Positions 1 through 9,032 of a DNA stretch of 34,103 nt are shown here, piece by piece (the stretch's first letter is position 1; each line of letters begins with the position of its first letter). Both the position numbers and the translations under genes were made by a program. The notes under the pieces are model-generated. The model was not told the origin of the DNA, searched no databases, and was given only the letters and a program-made list of their open reading frames with translations. This stretch comes from Candidatus Bathyarchaeum sp. (GTDB lineage Archaea > Thermoproteota > Bathyarchaeia > Bathyarchaeales > Bathyarchaeaceae), in contig JAOZIF010000108.1 in the NCBI GenBank assembly GCA_026014495.1, positions 1 through 34,103 on the forward strand. Direction: 5' to 3'.

Positions 1-65
1 CACATCTTGGTCAATACAGTTTTCCTAATTCACCTTCTGATTTGGGCTAGACTGGTACCTACCTG

Positions 66-175
66 TTAATTTGACTGGACGCTTATACAAAATTTTATAC
101 CATTAAGACTAGAAAATTAAATAAACAACTCTATACCTAACATGTTATCTCGCAAGTAAAAGAGAGGAATTTTTC
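66..175 (+). promoter_or_regulatory. Leader and likely promoter of nrdH-nrdD
   Basis: The first 175 bases hold no credible gene. AT-rich stretches such as cttatac and ttttatacc near 80-103 resemble archaeal TATA elements. A Shine-Dalgarno-like GAGAGGA lies about 8 bases before the ATG at 176. The transcription start is inferred. Confidence 0.4.
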
Positions 176-481
176 ATGGGCTTTTCAGAAGATTTCGGCA
201 GCTCTCCTGCGCATTCACACGCCAACGGCGTAGTGGTTTACACAACCAGCGGATGCACTAGATGTGACATGCTGAAAAAATGGTTAAAAAACAAAAACAC
301 TGGTTTTGAAGAAAAAAATCTAGAAGACTCAGACGTAATGACCGACCTAGTGATGAGAAACTTTGTTGTCATGTCGGCACCAGCCGTAGAAATTAACGGT
401 CAAGTCTACACAGATAGCCAGATATTCGAAAGCAATGGATTGATCAAACCAGACTTCACTAAAATATTCGGGGTCATGTAA
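176..481 (+). CDS. nrdH: Glutaredoxin-like protein, probable NrdH-type reductant for NrdD
   Basis: A 101-residue protein with a thioredoxin-fold core. The redox motif CTRC is at residues 27-30 after a VVVYTTSGC strand, and a cis-Pro loop (SAPAVEI) follows, both typical of glutaredoxins/NrdH. It would carry a reversible disulfide in the cytoplasm. The stop TAA is directly followed by the ATG of nrdD with no gap, so the two are almost certainly one operon. Some class III ribonucleotide reductases (Methanosarcina is an established case) take electrons from a glutaredoxin-like protein rather than formate; the pairing here suggests the same. A strong GAGAGGA ribosome site supports the ATG. The fold is clear; the role as NrdD partner is inferred from position. 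Confidence 0.85.
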   Translation: MGFSEDFGSSPAHSHANGVVVYTTSGCTRCDMLKKWLKNKNTGFEEKNLEDSDVMTDLVMRNFVVMSAPAVEINGQVYTDSQIFESNGLIKPDFTKIFGVM

Positions 482-2683
482 ATGACCGAAATGATTCAAA
501 ACGTCAGACCAATGGTTAGAGGAACCGACGGCTTCATTGTTCCTTGGAGTCGAAAGAAAATTGTGGAACAACTAATAACTGAAACAAAACTGGCTGAAGA
601 ATTCTATGATACGCCTGCAATAAGTGAATATGATGCTGAACAAATCGCTTCTGAAGTCGAAACAAAGGTTTTTGATTTAAATCTCAAGTTCATCAGCGGA
701 CCATTGATACGAGAACTTGTAAACAACATTCTGTTATCAAAAGCTTCACAGAAACCAGAGTTTGCTCTGTATCGAAACATTTTGACTAGGGTAGGTGCAC
801 CAGTCTATAACGCTTACTTGATGGACATGGGAGAAGGCTTTAAAGCAAAAGAAAACGCGAACCTTCAACCTAACCCAGAAACTGCCCACAAACGAAAAGC
901 AGACTGGGTTTCAGGAGAAGAATACCTTCTACTTATGCCTCCACAAATTGCTGACGCTCACTTAGCCGGTGATTTACACATTCACGATTTGGAGTATTTT
1001 GGAACCCGACCTTTCTGTCAAGACTGGGACCTTCGTTACTTCTTCTATTATGGTTTAATGCCCGACGGACTAGGCACAAGAACAAGCATTGCTGGTCCAG
1101 CTAAACATCCAGAAGTAGCAATTCTGCACACCGCCAAAATATTAGCTTCTGCGCAGACAAACTTTGCTGGCGGAGAAGGCTTCTACAACTTCCTAATTTT
1201 CTTGGCACCCTACTTTAGAGGCTTAAGCTATGAGCGAACTCGCCAACTAATGCAAATGATGTTCTTTGAGTACACTCAGGCTTACGTTGCTAGGGGCGGT
1301 CAACTGGTTTTCAGTAACATTCAGGTGCAGCCTGGAGTTCCTGACCTGTGGAAGAACGTTCCCATTGTAATGAATGGACGTGTTGGACCAGACGTTTACG
1401 GAAACTACGAAGACGAAGTCCGTATGATGTTCCGTGCCCTTTACGATGTGGCTGGCAAAGGTGACTACTGGGGAAAGCCCTTCAACTTTCCGAAATTAGA
1501 GAACTCATTGAGTCCAGAGTTCTTCAAGCCTGAATACGATGATGTGTGGCTTGAAGTTCACAAGGTTGTAGGCAAGTTTGGACTGCCCTACTTTGATAAC
1601 CTGATGCCTGACTACAGAGGCTATGGGAAAGGTGTTTCTTGTTACCAGTGTTGTGCTTACTGTTTTGTTGAAACTCCTGAAGACAGTGCAGACTTTTATG
1701 AAAAACTCAACTTTGACGGCGGAAAACACTTCACGATGGGCAGCTGGCAAGTAGCTAGCATGAATCTTCCAAGATTGGCTTACAAAGCGAACGGAAACGA
1801 TGAGGTGCTCTTTGAGGAGAGCCGCAGACTAATGGATTCTGCTCTTGAAGTTTTCAGAGCCAAGAAAAAGTGGATGAATCTTGCCGTGAGCCACGACAGG
1901 ATACCGTTTGCCACACAGCGTCCCTTAGACCCCCGAACTGGAGAGAAAGGAACCACTGCTGTGGATTTTGATGCATTAACCTTTACAATTGGTCTTGTGG
2001 GCGGAAACGAGATGGCACAGTATCATACGGGCTATCAGTTGCACGAAAACATGGAAGGCATCAAAATACTGATCAAATTGATTCTAGAGATGCAAAAATA
2101 CAAGAAAGAACTAGAGCAAAAGAGTGGCTACAAAATAGCCTTAGCCCGAACTCCTGCCGAGTCTACTGCACAACGATTTGCCATATCTGACCTAATAACT
2201 GATGCGTACCGAGGTAACGCAGAAAAACTTGTTAAAGGCGATGTAGGACAAGCCAAGTTTATGCTTGCTAACCACAAGAAAGACGTTCCAGTCTATTACA
2301 GTAACGGGACACATGTTGATGTAGGCGCCAAGATGGGCTTATTTGAACGGATGAACATCGAGCAAAAATTCTTCCCGCTCTTGAATGGCGGAAACATGCT
2401 CCATATTTGGCTGGGAGACGCTAATCCAGACCCTGAAGCCCTCTACAAGCTGACCAAGAAAATCACTACACAAAGCAACATTGGCTACTATGCATACACC
2501 AAAGATTTGACCGTCTGCAGCAGTTGCGCAAAAGTCACTTCACCCATGCGTGAACAATGTCCTAACTGCAATTCTACAGATGTAGAATGGTGGTCTAGAG
2601 TAACAGGATACTATCAGGCAGTTAGTGGATGGAACAAGGGCAAAAAGCAGGAACTCATGGACAGGTACCGAACTGGACTGTAA
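482..2683 (+). CDS. nrdD: Anaerobic (class III) ribonucleoside-triphosphate reductase
   Basis: A 733-residue glycyl-radical enzyme that reduces ribonucleotides to deoxyribonucleotides for DNA synthesis under anoxia. The N-terminal ~100 residues look like an ATP-cone allosteric domain (GFIVPWSRKKIVEQL). The catalytic barrel includes HIHDLEYF and an unusually cysteine-rich stretch with Cys387, 390, 391 and 394 (CYQCCAYC). The C-terminus has a zinc knuckle with Cys679, 682, 693 and 696, followed by the glycyl-radical loop RVTGYY, radical glycine about residue 709. Length is normal for the family. It is translated directly after the glutaredoxin gene. The required activase NrdG is not in this window; the radical SAM genes downstream are too long and carry a different C-terminal domain. 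A hairpin follows the stop. Confidence 0.96.
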   Translation: MTEMIQNVRPMVRGTDGFIVPWSRKKIVEQLITETKLAEEFYDTPAISEYDAEQIASEVETKVFDLNLKFISGPLIRELVNNILLSKASQKPEFALYRNILTRVGAPVYNAYLMDMGEGFKAKENANLQPNPETAHKRKADWVSGEEYLLLMPPQIADAHLAGDLHIHDLEYFGTRPFCQDWDLRYFFYYGLMPDGLGTRTSIAGPAKHPEVAILHTAKILASAQTNFAGGEGFYNFLIFLAPYFRGLSYERTRQLMQMMFFEYTQAYVARGGQLVFSNIQVQPGVPDLWKNVPIVMNGRVGPDVYGNYEDEVRMMFRALYDVAGKGDYWGKPFNFPKLENSLSPEFFKPEYDDVWLEVHKVVGKFGLPYFDNLMPDYRGYGKGVSCYQCCAYCFVETPEDSADFYEKLNFDGGKHFTMGSWQVASMNLPRLAYKANGNDEVLFEESRRLMDSALEVFRAKKKWMNLAVSHDRIPFATQRPLDPRTGEKGTTAVDFDALTFTIGLVGGNEMAQYHTGYQLHENMEGIKILIKLILEMQKYKKELEQKSGYKIALARTPAESTAQRFAISDLITDAYRGNAEKLVKGDVGQAKFMLANHKKDVPVYYSNGTHVDVGAKMGLFERMNIEQKFFPLLNGGNMLHIWLGDANPDPEALYKLTKKITTQSNIGYYAYTKDLTVCSSCAKVTSPMREQCPNCNSTDVEWWSRVTGYYQAVSGWNKGKKQELMDRYRTGL

Positions 2684-2702
2684 ACAAGTTAGATTTTGAG
2701 CT

Positions 2703-2728
2703 GGCACATCTGATGTGCCTTTGTTTAC
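2703..2728 (+). terminator. Hairpin terminator after nrdD
   Basis: Perfect 7-bp stem GGCACAT/ATGTGCC with a 3-base loop, followed by TTTGTTT, 20 bases after the nrdD stop. It probably ends the nrdH-nrdD transcript. Confidence 0.6.
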
Positions 2729-2879
2729 CCTTTTTCTAAGACCTTTTATCTAGACTACATCTCATAGTCGATATGTGTAGAATTAAACATGTTGAACAAA
2801 GCACAAGTGATGCTGAAAGAATCAATCTGGTAAACGATTATTAGCAACATGACCTACAAACTGGAACGGGTTAGAAAAA

Positions 2880-3971
2880 ATGAGCACAAGAGAACTGAGG
2901 CTTGGTCGAAACGAAATCAATCACTTTCTAACCTTTATCAAAGATCAGCCTCGCGACTTGATTGGCATCTTGACCAAGCCAAAAGCCATACTCAACTGTT
3001 TGTTGGTTGAATTTCAACATAGACTGCTAAAACCATCTTATGTTGCAGGATATCCATACCACCTGACAATTGATACAGGAAACATTTGTCCTCTACGTTG
3101 TGCTTTATGTCCCACGGGTCAACAAAAAAAGGATTTACCGCAAGGTTTTCTTGCATTTGAAGATTTCAAAAAAATTATCGATGAACTTGGCGATTACTTG
3201 TTAATCGTGGAATTGTACAATTGGGGTGAACCGTTTCTAAACAAGGACTTTTTTAGAATGGTCAAATACGCAAGAGACCACAACATCCTAGTTACAACAA
3301 GTTCCAACCTTAACGTTTTTGATGAACAGATTTGCAAAGACCTGCTATGGTCTGGCTTAAACATACTGATGGTGTCTTTGGATGGTGCAAGTCAAAAAAC
3401 TGTTGAAACCTACCAGCGAGGAAACAATTTCGCAAAAGTGTTTGACAACATAAAAGCCATAGTGAAGAAAAAACGGAAACTGAATATTCGCAAGCCTTTG
3501 CTTCAGTGGAAGTTTTTTGTGACAAGATTCACCGAAAAAGAGGTGCCCAGGGCAAAGAAGCTAGCTAAAGAAGTTGGTGTTGACCAAATAGAGTTTGCGA
3601 AGCTTTTGTGTGACATGAGTCAACGCTTCTTTTTGGATGCTGAGTCTCAGTTCGAGAACGTTAAAGATTGGTTGCCTCATAATGAGCAGTATTCAGCATA
3701 TGCTCGCAACTTGAAGAGAAAGAAAAAGTCGCTTAGTAACGATTGTTCATCTTTGTGGACACGCTCTGTTATGAACTGGGACGGTAGTATCTTTCCTTGT
3801 TGTAATGTTTATGGCGAAAAATGGAGTTTTGGAAATGCACTTGAAGAAGGCTTTTGTGCTGTGTGGAATAATGATGCTTACATGGCTTCACGAAAAATAG
3901 TTGCTAACACAAAGGCTGCAAACAAAAAAACAATTTGCTATATCTGCGCAAAAAATGGAGCTATGCAGTAG
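2880..3971 (+). CDS. Radical SAM protein with SPASM-like C-terminus
   Basis: A 363-residue radical SAM enzyme. The [4Fe-4S]-binding CX3CX2C motif is Cys70, Cys74 and Cys77 (CPLRCALC). It is followed by a glycine-rich GEPFLNKDF strand and a VSLDGAS strand typical of the SAM barrel. The C-terminal ~90 residues contain further cysteines (NDCSS, FPCCNVYG, ICYICAKNG), consistent with a SPASM-type domain holding auxiliary iron-sulfur clusters. Relatives modify peptides, cofactors or cell-surface molecules; the substrate is unknown. It is the first of three same-strand genes with a second radical SAM enzyme and a flippase-like protein. It is not NrdG: it is too long and has the extra domain. No strong ribosome site is visible before the ATG. 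Confidence 0.85.
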   Translation: MSTRELRLGRNEINHFLTFIKDQPRDLIGILTKPKAILNCLLVEFQHRLLKPSYVAGYPYHLTIDTGNICPLRCALCPTGQQKKDLPQGFLAFEDFKKIIDELGDYLLIVELYNWGEPFLNKDFFRMVKYARDHNILVTTSSNLNVFDEQICKDLLWSGLNILMVSLDGASQKTVETYQRGNNFAKVFDNIKAIVKKKRKLNIRKPLLQWKFFVTRFTEKEVPRAKKLAKEVGVDQIEFAKLLCDMSQRFFLDAESQFENVKDWLPHNEQYSAYARNLKRKKKSLSNDCSSLWTRSVMNWDGSIFPCCNVYGEKWSFGNALEEGFCAVWNNDAYMASRKIVANTKAANKKTICYICAKNGAMQ

Positions 3972-3982
3972 AGGGGGAGAAG
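3971..3982 (+). promoter_or_regulatory. Ribosome binding site that sets the start of the second radical SAM gene
   Basis: GAGGGGGAGAAG begins on the last base of the preceding stop codon and lies about 7 bases before a TTG at 3989. It favours that TTG over the ORF-track start at 3935. Confidence 0.6.
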
Positions 3983-3988
3983 AAACAG

Positions 3989-5038
3989 TTGGTTAATATT
4001 AATCCACTTAAACTGAACATGCCTGTGATGCGCACGTTACGGCTTTATTCAAAAATAAAGTTGAAAGTGCCTTCTCCAATGTTTGTTGCCTGGGATATAA
4101 CGTACAAGTGTAACTTGGATTGTTTCTTTTGTGACCGCCAAACAATTTATCGCGACAAACTAAACAACGACCTAACCTTAAATGAGGCAAAAACTGTTAT
4201 CGACAAACTAGCTGACGCTGACGTCATGACCATAGGCATCACTGGAGGAGAAGCCTTACTTAGACCTGACCTCGAAGACATAGTAGAATACGCCGTGGAC
4301 AGGGAGCTAGTTGTCACATTAAGCACAAATGGAACTCTCATGACAGAATCTAGGGCACAGGCGCTCGGTAATCTGTGCCAGTCAATATCCATATCCTTTG
4401 ACGGTTTAGCCGATACTCACAATGATGTACGAGGCAAAAAAGGAGCCTACGCTGATGCGATTCGCGGTCTTAAAATTCTGGCAGAAACAAAGCCTCGTAG
4501 TTGTGCGGTTGGAGTAAATTTTGTCTTGAACAAACGTAACTACAAAGAGTTACGCGAAGTCTTTGACGCCGTAAGAAACGTTGGAGCAGACTACTTTTTT
4601 GTCCAGCCTGTTATCGGCTCCAGCTCTTGGGTTATCCCCAAAGACGCCATCGACGGCTCAGTAAAGCAGATTTTAGAGCTGAAAACCAATTATTGCAGCC
4701 ACATATCCCAATCATATTACTTTCTAAGCCACATCTCAGAATACATTAATGGAACTGCTCCAAAGCTTTGTGATGCTGGCACCTTGTATTTGGCTGTAAA
4801 CAATGAAGGAAAACTGTTTTTGTGTCCAGGGATTCCTCGAACCAAAGAGACTTACATTGGTTCTTTGCTTCAGCATTCTATGGTTGATTTGCTAAAAAGC
4901 AAGAGGATGAAAAAAGTTAAAGAAACCATAATTCCAAACTGCAATCCCTGCCTAATGAATTGCACAACAGAATTCTCTTTGCTTGCAAAATCACCTTTAA
5001 AAACAATCTTAAGCAAATATAGCAGTCTTCAGCTGTGA
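3989..5038 (+). CDS. Radical SAM protein, MoaA/PqqE-like
   Basis: Second radical SAM enzyme, 349 residues from TTG 3989. The ORF track starts at 3935 inside the upstream gene, but the purine-rich ribosome site at 3971 points to this TTG. The cluster motif CX3CX2C is Cys41, 45 and 48 (CNLDCFFC), then GITGGEALLRPDL (SAM-binding glycine motif) and SISFDGL. Late cysteines (LCPG, CNPCLMNC) suggest an auxiliary-cluster SPASM-like tail. Similar proteins modify peptides, cofactors or lipids; the reaction cannot be told from sequence. It is coupled to the previous radical SAM gene with an 18-base gap, so the two probably act in one pathway, perhaps with the downstream flippase-like protein. Confidence 0.82.
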   Translation: MVNINPLKLNMPVMRTLRLYSKIKLKVPSPMFVAWDITYKCNLDCFFCDRQTIYRDKLNNDLTLNEAKTVIDKLADADVMTIGITGGEALLRPDLEDIVEYAVDRELVVTLSTNGTLMTESRAQALGNLCQSISISFDGLADTHNDVRGKKGAYADAIRGLKILAETKPRSCAVGVNFVLNKRNYKELREVFDAVRNVGADYFFVQPVIGSSSWVIPKDAIDGSVKQILELKTNYCSHISQSYYFLSHISEYINGTAPKLCDAGTLYLAVNNEGKLFLCPGIPRTKETYIGSLLQHSMVDLLKSKRMKKVKETIIPNCNPCLMNCTTEFSLLAKSPLKTILSKYSSLQL

Positions 5039-5081
5039 CTAAAAAAGGCAGACTGAAAAAACAACTGAAAAACAAGATGTC

Positions 5082-6170
5082 GTGAATCAAGTGTTTGAAC
5101 CAGACGCCCCAGAAACGAGCGAGTGGCTTCCAGAAAAACGTAAGACTCTCACAAGAACCATCCCCCTTCTGGTGTTAGGTCTGGTTATCTTCATTGCTTA
5201 CCTGTATTTCTTTGTTGACATACCAGAAATGCTTGTAACTATCCAGCAAATCGACATCTTCTACTATGTGCTGGCAATTGCGGCTCTACTGTTAAACATG
5301 CTAGCGTATTCTCTAACCTGGCACAGCATTCTACACTCTCTTTCGATTAAGGTTTCCTTCATGAAGACTATGCTGATTACTTGGGTTGGAGCATTTGTTG
5401 AGTTCTTTGTTCCATCCGAATCAATCGGCGAGGATGTCTCCAAAAGCTATCTTATGGCTAAAGAATCAGGTGAAAACACAGGAAAAGTTGTCGCCTCAGT
5501 TCTTGGTCAACGAATAATCTCAATGGTAGTAACCCTGATTGTCTTGATTTTCTGCTCAGTTTCATTGTTAACTTCACAATACGCCATCCCCTCAAGCATA
5601 TCACTTCTGATTGTAATCGTGTCAATTGGCACAGCAATTCCACTTGTCTTCATATTTCTTTTATGCGTAAAAGAACAGTTGACGCTCAGATTAATCGATA
5701 TGCTAATACGTTTCTGCGTTTTCGTTGCACGGGGACGTTTAAACCTTGAAAACCTAAGAGAAAAAGCAAAAAACTCCTTGGAGGGCTTCCATCAGTCAAT
5801 GGGCTTCTTAGGTAAAAATCCAACAAGCTTGATTCAACCACTGTTTTTTGCTCTGGGGAGCTATGCGCTTAGTGTGCTTGTGTCATACTTCGTTTTTGCG
5901 TCTCTTGGTTACACTGTTAGCTTTGTTTTAATAACCGTCGTGTATTCTCTTAGTCGCAGCCTTCAAAGCATCCCCACCATGTTGCCTGGTGAAGTAGGTT
6001 TCATCGAAATTGTAATGACCTACCTTTATACCGACCTCTTAGCATTAGGACCCCAAGCTGCCGCAATCAGCGCCGCAGCAACCGTTCTCACACGAGTTCT
6101 ATGGGTGTGGCTTAGACTCCCCCTCGGATTTATTGCACTGCAATGGATTATGCGCAGAGGCCTACTGTAA
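5082..6170 (+). CDS. Flippase-like membrane protein (LPG_synthase_TM / UPF0104 family)
   Basis: A 362-residue integral membrane protein with about eight hydrophobic segments, the first at residues ~27-47 after a charged N-terminus. The pattern, with FVEFFVPSESIGEDVSKSYLM early and MLPGEVGFIEIVMTYLY late, is that of the family related to the membrane domain of lysylphosphatidylglycerol synthase, annotated as flippase-like. Such proteins are thought to move lipid-linked molecules across the membrane, though archaeal members are uncharacterised. It starts at GTG 43 bases after the second radical SAM gene and probably shares its transcript, suggesting the radical SAM products are lipid- or envelope-linked. 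The ribosome site is weak and the start is less certain. Confidence 0.8.
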   Translation: MNQVFEPDAPETSEWLPEKRKTLTRTIPLLVLGLVIFIAYLYFFVDIPEMLVTIQQIDIFYYVLAIAALLLNMLAYSLTWHSILHSLSIKVSFMKTMLITWVGAFVEFFVPSESIGEDVSKSYLMAKESGENTGKVVASVLGQRIISMVVTLIVLIFCSVSLLTSQYAIPSSISLLIVIVSIGTAIPLVFIFLLCVKEQLTLRLIDMLIRFCVFVARGRLNLENLREKAKNSLEGFHQSMGFLGKNPTSLIQPLFFALGSYALSVLVSYFVFASLGYTVSFVLITVVYSLSRSLQSIPTMLPGEVGFIEIVMTYLYTDLLALGPQAAAISAAATVLTRVLWVWLRLPLGFIALQWIMRRGLL

Positions 6171-6227
6171 AATCTTCTGCACATATTACGACAACATGTT
6201 TTAGCCCCAAATTTGCCTTCTTTTAAC

Positions 6228-6236
6228 ACTTATATA
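6228..6236 (+). promoter_or_regulatory. TATA box upstream of the threonine-synthase-like gene
   Basis: CTTATATAG lies about 80 bases before the start codon in the gap after the flippase gene, in a good position for an archaeal TATA element. Predicted from sequence only. Confidence 0.4.
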
Positions 6237-6312
6237 GCAAATTTAAAATAGCTGATGCCTAATTCATTGCGCAGAATTCTTTGAATCCTATTTGAGGTGC
6301 CAAAACAGGAAA

Positions 6313-7380
6313 ATGGCAAAAGCCAAAACTAACGGAAATTGTAAGACTCAATCCGTTTTATTGTCGGATTCACGCCCAACAAATTGGAGTGACAGCCGTG
6401 AAAGGCAACTAAAACTGAAACGCCAGTCATGGCAAGTTATGGTTGGTAACACGATATTTCTTGAAGCCAGAAACTTGGCTCCCATTCTTGGCTGTGAACG
6501 TGTTTACCTTAAATTTGAGGGCAGCAATCCTACTGGAACCCAAAAAGACCGAATCGCTATGGTGCTTGCCGATCAGGCAGTTACGTCCGGGCTAGAAGGT
6601 ATTGCAACCGCAACTTGTGGCAACTTTGGCGTAGCAGTTGCCTACGCTGCCCGGCATTATGATTTGGATGCGCACATCTACATTCCCAGAAAATATGATG
6701 TGCCAAAGGATCGGCTAAAACGTATGGAAAATTTTGGTGCAAAAGTTCACTTTGTTGATGGCTACTATGAGGATGCGGTGGCTTACTCTTCTCAGCAGGC
6801 AATAGAAAACAATTGGTTTGATGCTAACCCTGGAGTAAACGAGGTTCCTGAATTGTCTTTAGCCGCTTATGGCGAAATTGCGGTTGAAATTTATCGCGAG
6901 TTGAGGCGAGTTCCCAATTATATTTTCTGTCCTGTTGGAAATGGTACATCTCTTGCGGGAATCTACGCGGGATTCAAAAAATTGTACTTGTCTGGTAAGA
7001 CTATGACTATTCCAAAGATGGTTGCTACCAGCACACGTAGAGGTAACCCCATCATTAAGTCGTTCAAAGAGAACAAACGAACCATATTTGATTTAAAACC
7101 TGAGGAAATCAAAGAGAGCAAAATCAATGAGCCACTAACAAACTGGCATTCTTTTGATGGGCAAATTGCCCTAGACGCAATCTATGAATCTGGAGGCTTC
7201 GCAGAATACGCTTCAGACACAAAAATGCTGGAGTTCTCAAAGCTTGTTCGTTCTGAAGAAGGACTAAGTGTTCTCCCGGCAGCCGCTAGCACCCTTGCTG
7301 TTATGCAAACTCTTGGCAAAGAAGGCTTCATTGTGAAAGGAACGTTTGTAGCCGTTTTGACCGGCAGAGACTTCGATTAA
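6313..7380 (+). CDS. thrC: Threonine-synthase-like PLP-dependent enzyme
   Basis: A fold-type II pyridoxal-phosphate enzyme, 355 residues from ATG 6313. The ORF track starts at TTG 6292, but an AGGTG element at 6295-6299 lies between the two. The cofactor lysine is in NPTGTQKDR (about residue 78). A substrate/phosphate-binding ATCGNFGVAVAYAA segment and a PLP-phosphate loop CPVGNGTSLAG follow. Threonine synthase converts O-phosphohomoserine to threonine. This copy lacks the N-terminal zinc-ribbon-like part seen in many archaeal threonine synthases, and is therefore short. A related activity such as cysteate synthase cannot be excluded. It is convergent with the GNAT gene. Confidence 0.75.
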   Translation: MAKAKTNGNCKTQSVLLSDSRPTNWSDSRERQLKLKRQSWQVMVGNTIFLEARNLAPILGCERVYLKFEGSNPTGTQKDRIAMVLADQAVTSGLEGIATATCGNFGVAVAYAARHYDLDAHIYIPRKYDVPKDRLKRMENFGAKVHFVDGYYEDAVAYSSQQAIENNWFDANPGVNEVPELSLAAYGEIAVEIYRELRRVPNYIFCPVGNGTSLAGIYAGFKKLYLSGKTMTIPKMVATSTRRGNPIIKSFKENKRTIFDLKPEEIKESKINEPLTNWHSFDGQIALDAIYESGGFAEYASDTKMLEFSKLVRSEEGLSVLPAAASTLAVMQTLGKEGFIVKGTFVAVLTGRDFD

Positions 7381-7398
7381 ATCCTGTCTACCTTTTTG

Positions 7399-7935
7399 TT
7401 ATAACCTGCGTTTCATGATGAGGTCTCCTTTTTTGGTGCTGGAGACTGTTTCAAACCCATGGTTTGCGTAGAACTGCTGTAGTGGAATTCCTTTTTCATC
7501 CTTTAATTCAGTGTCCAATACTATCGCATTGTAATGCTTTGTTTTTGCCCAACGAATCAGAAACTCGATGACAATGTTTCCAATGCCTTTTCCTCTTGGT
7601 CTGACAGCAAAAGTGTCTAGGTAAAATGATTTTTTTGGTTCATCTGGAATTGAGTAGCCAAAAAGAATGATTTGAGGTTCACTGTCTACTGTGAGGAACC
7701 AGAAAACAATTTCTTGCTTTTCAAGGGTCTTTTGTAATTCTTCAAAGGAATAATGCAACTCTCGTCTGAATCCCAAATTCTCTACACTATGAAACCAAGA
7801 GAAGTAATGTTTGTTTAGTTCTGTTGGAAAAACTAGCTCCAGCTTTCCATCATAACTGTTAGCTAGTTCATCTAGAATCTGCCGCCAAAACGGGTTGTCT
7901 TTTTCTGGTTGTTGTATCTTTTTTGCTTCACTCAC
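7399..7935 (-). CDS. GNAT-family N-acetyltransferase
   Basis: A cytoplasmic acyltransferase of the GNAT fold. The acetyl-CoA pyrophosphate loop is RPRGKGIG, after the strand FYLDTFAV, and the C-terminal FYANHGFETV strand-turn is typical. About 178 residues from GTG 7935. The ORF track begins at TTG 7953, but a GGGGAG element lies inside those extra codons, 10 bases before the GTG, so the shorter form is preferred. The acceptor is unknown; GNAT folds acetylate amines and, in Fem-type relatives, transfer amino acids. It is the last gene of the minus-strand cluster, directly after the ATP-grasp ligase, which suggests a peptide or amino-acid substrate. Confidence 0.8.
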   Translation of the reverse strand: MSEAKKIQQPEKDNPFWRQILDELANSYDGKLELVFPTELNKHYFSWFHSVENLGFRRELHYSFEELQKTLEKQEIVFWFLTVDSEPQIILFGYSIPDEPKKSFYLDTFAVRPRGKGIGNIVIEFLIRWAKTKHYNAIVLDTELKDEKGIPLQQFYANHGFETVSSTKKGDLIMKRRL

Positions 7936-7983
7936 AGCTTGTTTTCTCCCCAAACCTACTGGCTGGCTAGCCCGTTCTAAATC

Positions 7984-8976
7984 TTATAGTTTCATTCCGT
8001 AGCGGTTGCATGCAGATTCAAGAAGTCTGCGTACTAGCATATCATATGTGTATCCAGATTTCATTGCCATATACGGATAAAACGACAGGTCATTTTCTTT
8101 GGTGTCAAAATCCATTCCTGGCAGCGGATTTATTTCCAAAAAAAACAGTTCTCCTTTGCTGTTCATGCGAAAGTCTATTCTCGCAAAATCTTTAGCGCCC
8201 AACGCATACCAGATTTCGCGTGAAACCTGCTCAAGAGTGTCTTTTAGTTTCTGTGGAATTTGTGCGGGACAAACATAGTGTTCAAGAGAGTCTAGGACCG
8301 TTTTGGCTCGTTGCCCAAATACGCCACCTACCTCAGGAAACTTGGAAAAATCGATTTCCAGAATCGAGAGAACCTCTGGCTCTTCGTCTGCGCGTCCGAG
8401 TAGTCCAGTGCTGAATTCTCTGCCCTCAATAAACTGCTCAACAAGTATCGGTTGTTGATACTCGTTTATCATATGCTTTAATTTTATTTGCAGTTGTGTT
8501 TTGTCATAAACCAAATTTTCTTCTGTAATACCAATCGACGAGCCTTCTTCGTTGGGCTTGAGAAGATATGGGAAGCCTTTGTTTATTCTCTGTGATTGCT
8601 GAATGTTTTCACACACGTAAAACTTTGGCGTAGATATATCATGATACAAAAGCGCCTTTTTTGTCCACGCCTTGTTTAAGCAAATCGCTGTAGTCAACAC
8701 GTTAGAGCCAACATATGGTATACCTAACATTTCGAGTATGGCAGGCACATGTGATTCACGACTGTCACCCCTTAGTCCCTCTGCACGGTTGAAGACTAGG
8801 TCTGGTTTTGCAGCTTTGATGCTTTCAGCAAAGTTTTCGTCAGCCTCAACAAAAACATATTCATGTCCAGTGGATTTGATGCCCTGTTTTATGAGTTCAA
8901 TCGTGTGAGGCGGGTCATATTCAACCTCAAACTCTGTTTCTGTTTGGCGAGTATTCAGAACTAGCACTATACGCAT
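7984..8976 (-). CDS. D-alanine-D-alanine-ligase-like ATP-grasp protein
   Basis: A 330-residue ATP-grasp enzyme of the Ddl type, forming an amide bond between an acyl-phosphate and an amine at the cost of ATP. Visible marks: the N-terminal fold with VFNRAEGLRGDSRESHVPAILEMLGIPYVGS (Ddl signature region), the ATP-binding segment FPYLLKPNEEGSSIG with LVEQFIEGREF, and the metal-binding end DFARIDFR with FLEINPLPGM. Length matches Ddl (~300-350). Archaea of this kind are not known to make peptidoglycan, so the substrate is probably another amino acid or peptide. It lies between a PP-loop ATPase and a GNAT protein on the same strand, gaps 56 and about 30 bases. Confidence 0.85.
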   Translation of the reverse strand: MRIVLVLNTRQTETEFEVEYDPPHTIELIKQGIKSTGHEYVFVEADENFAESIKAAKPDLVFNRAEGLRGDSRESHVPAILEMLGIPYVGSNVLTTAICLNKAWTKKALLYHDISTPKFYVCENIQQSQRINKGFPYLLKPNEEGSSIGITEENLVYDKTQLQIKLKHMINEYQQPILVEQFIEGREFSTGLLGRADEEPEVLSILEIDFSKFPEVGGVFGQRAKTVLDSLEHYVCPAQIPQKLKDTLEQVSREIWYALGAKDFARIDFRMNSKGELFFLEINPLPGMDFDTKENDLSFYPYMAMKSGYTYDMLVRRLLESACNRYGMKL

Positions 8977-9032
8977 GACGGATTATCCCACAATAAGAAC
9001 AAATCTAGGTGTAATTAAAATTAGCCCCTCTG

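Noticed and set aside
2880-3971. First radical SAM gene as the NrdG activase for NrdD
   Set aside because: It is about twice the usual NrdG length and has a cysteine-rich SPASM-like C-terminus.
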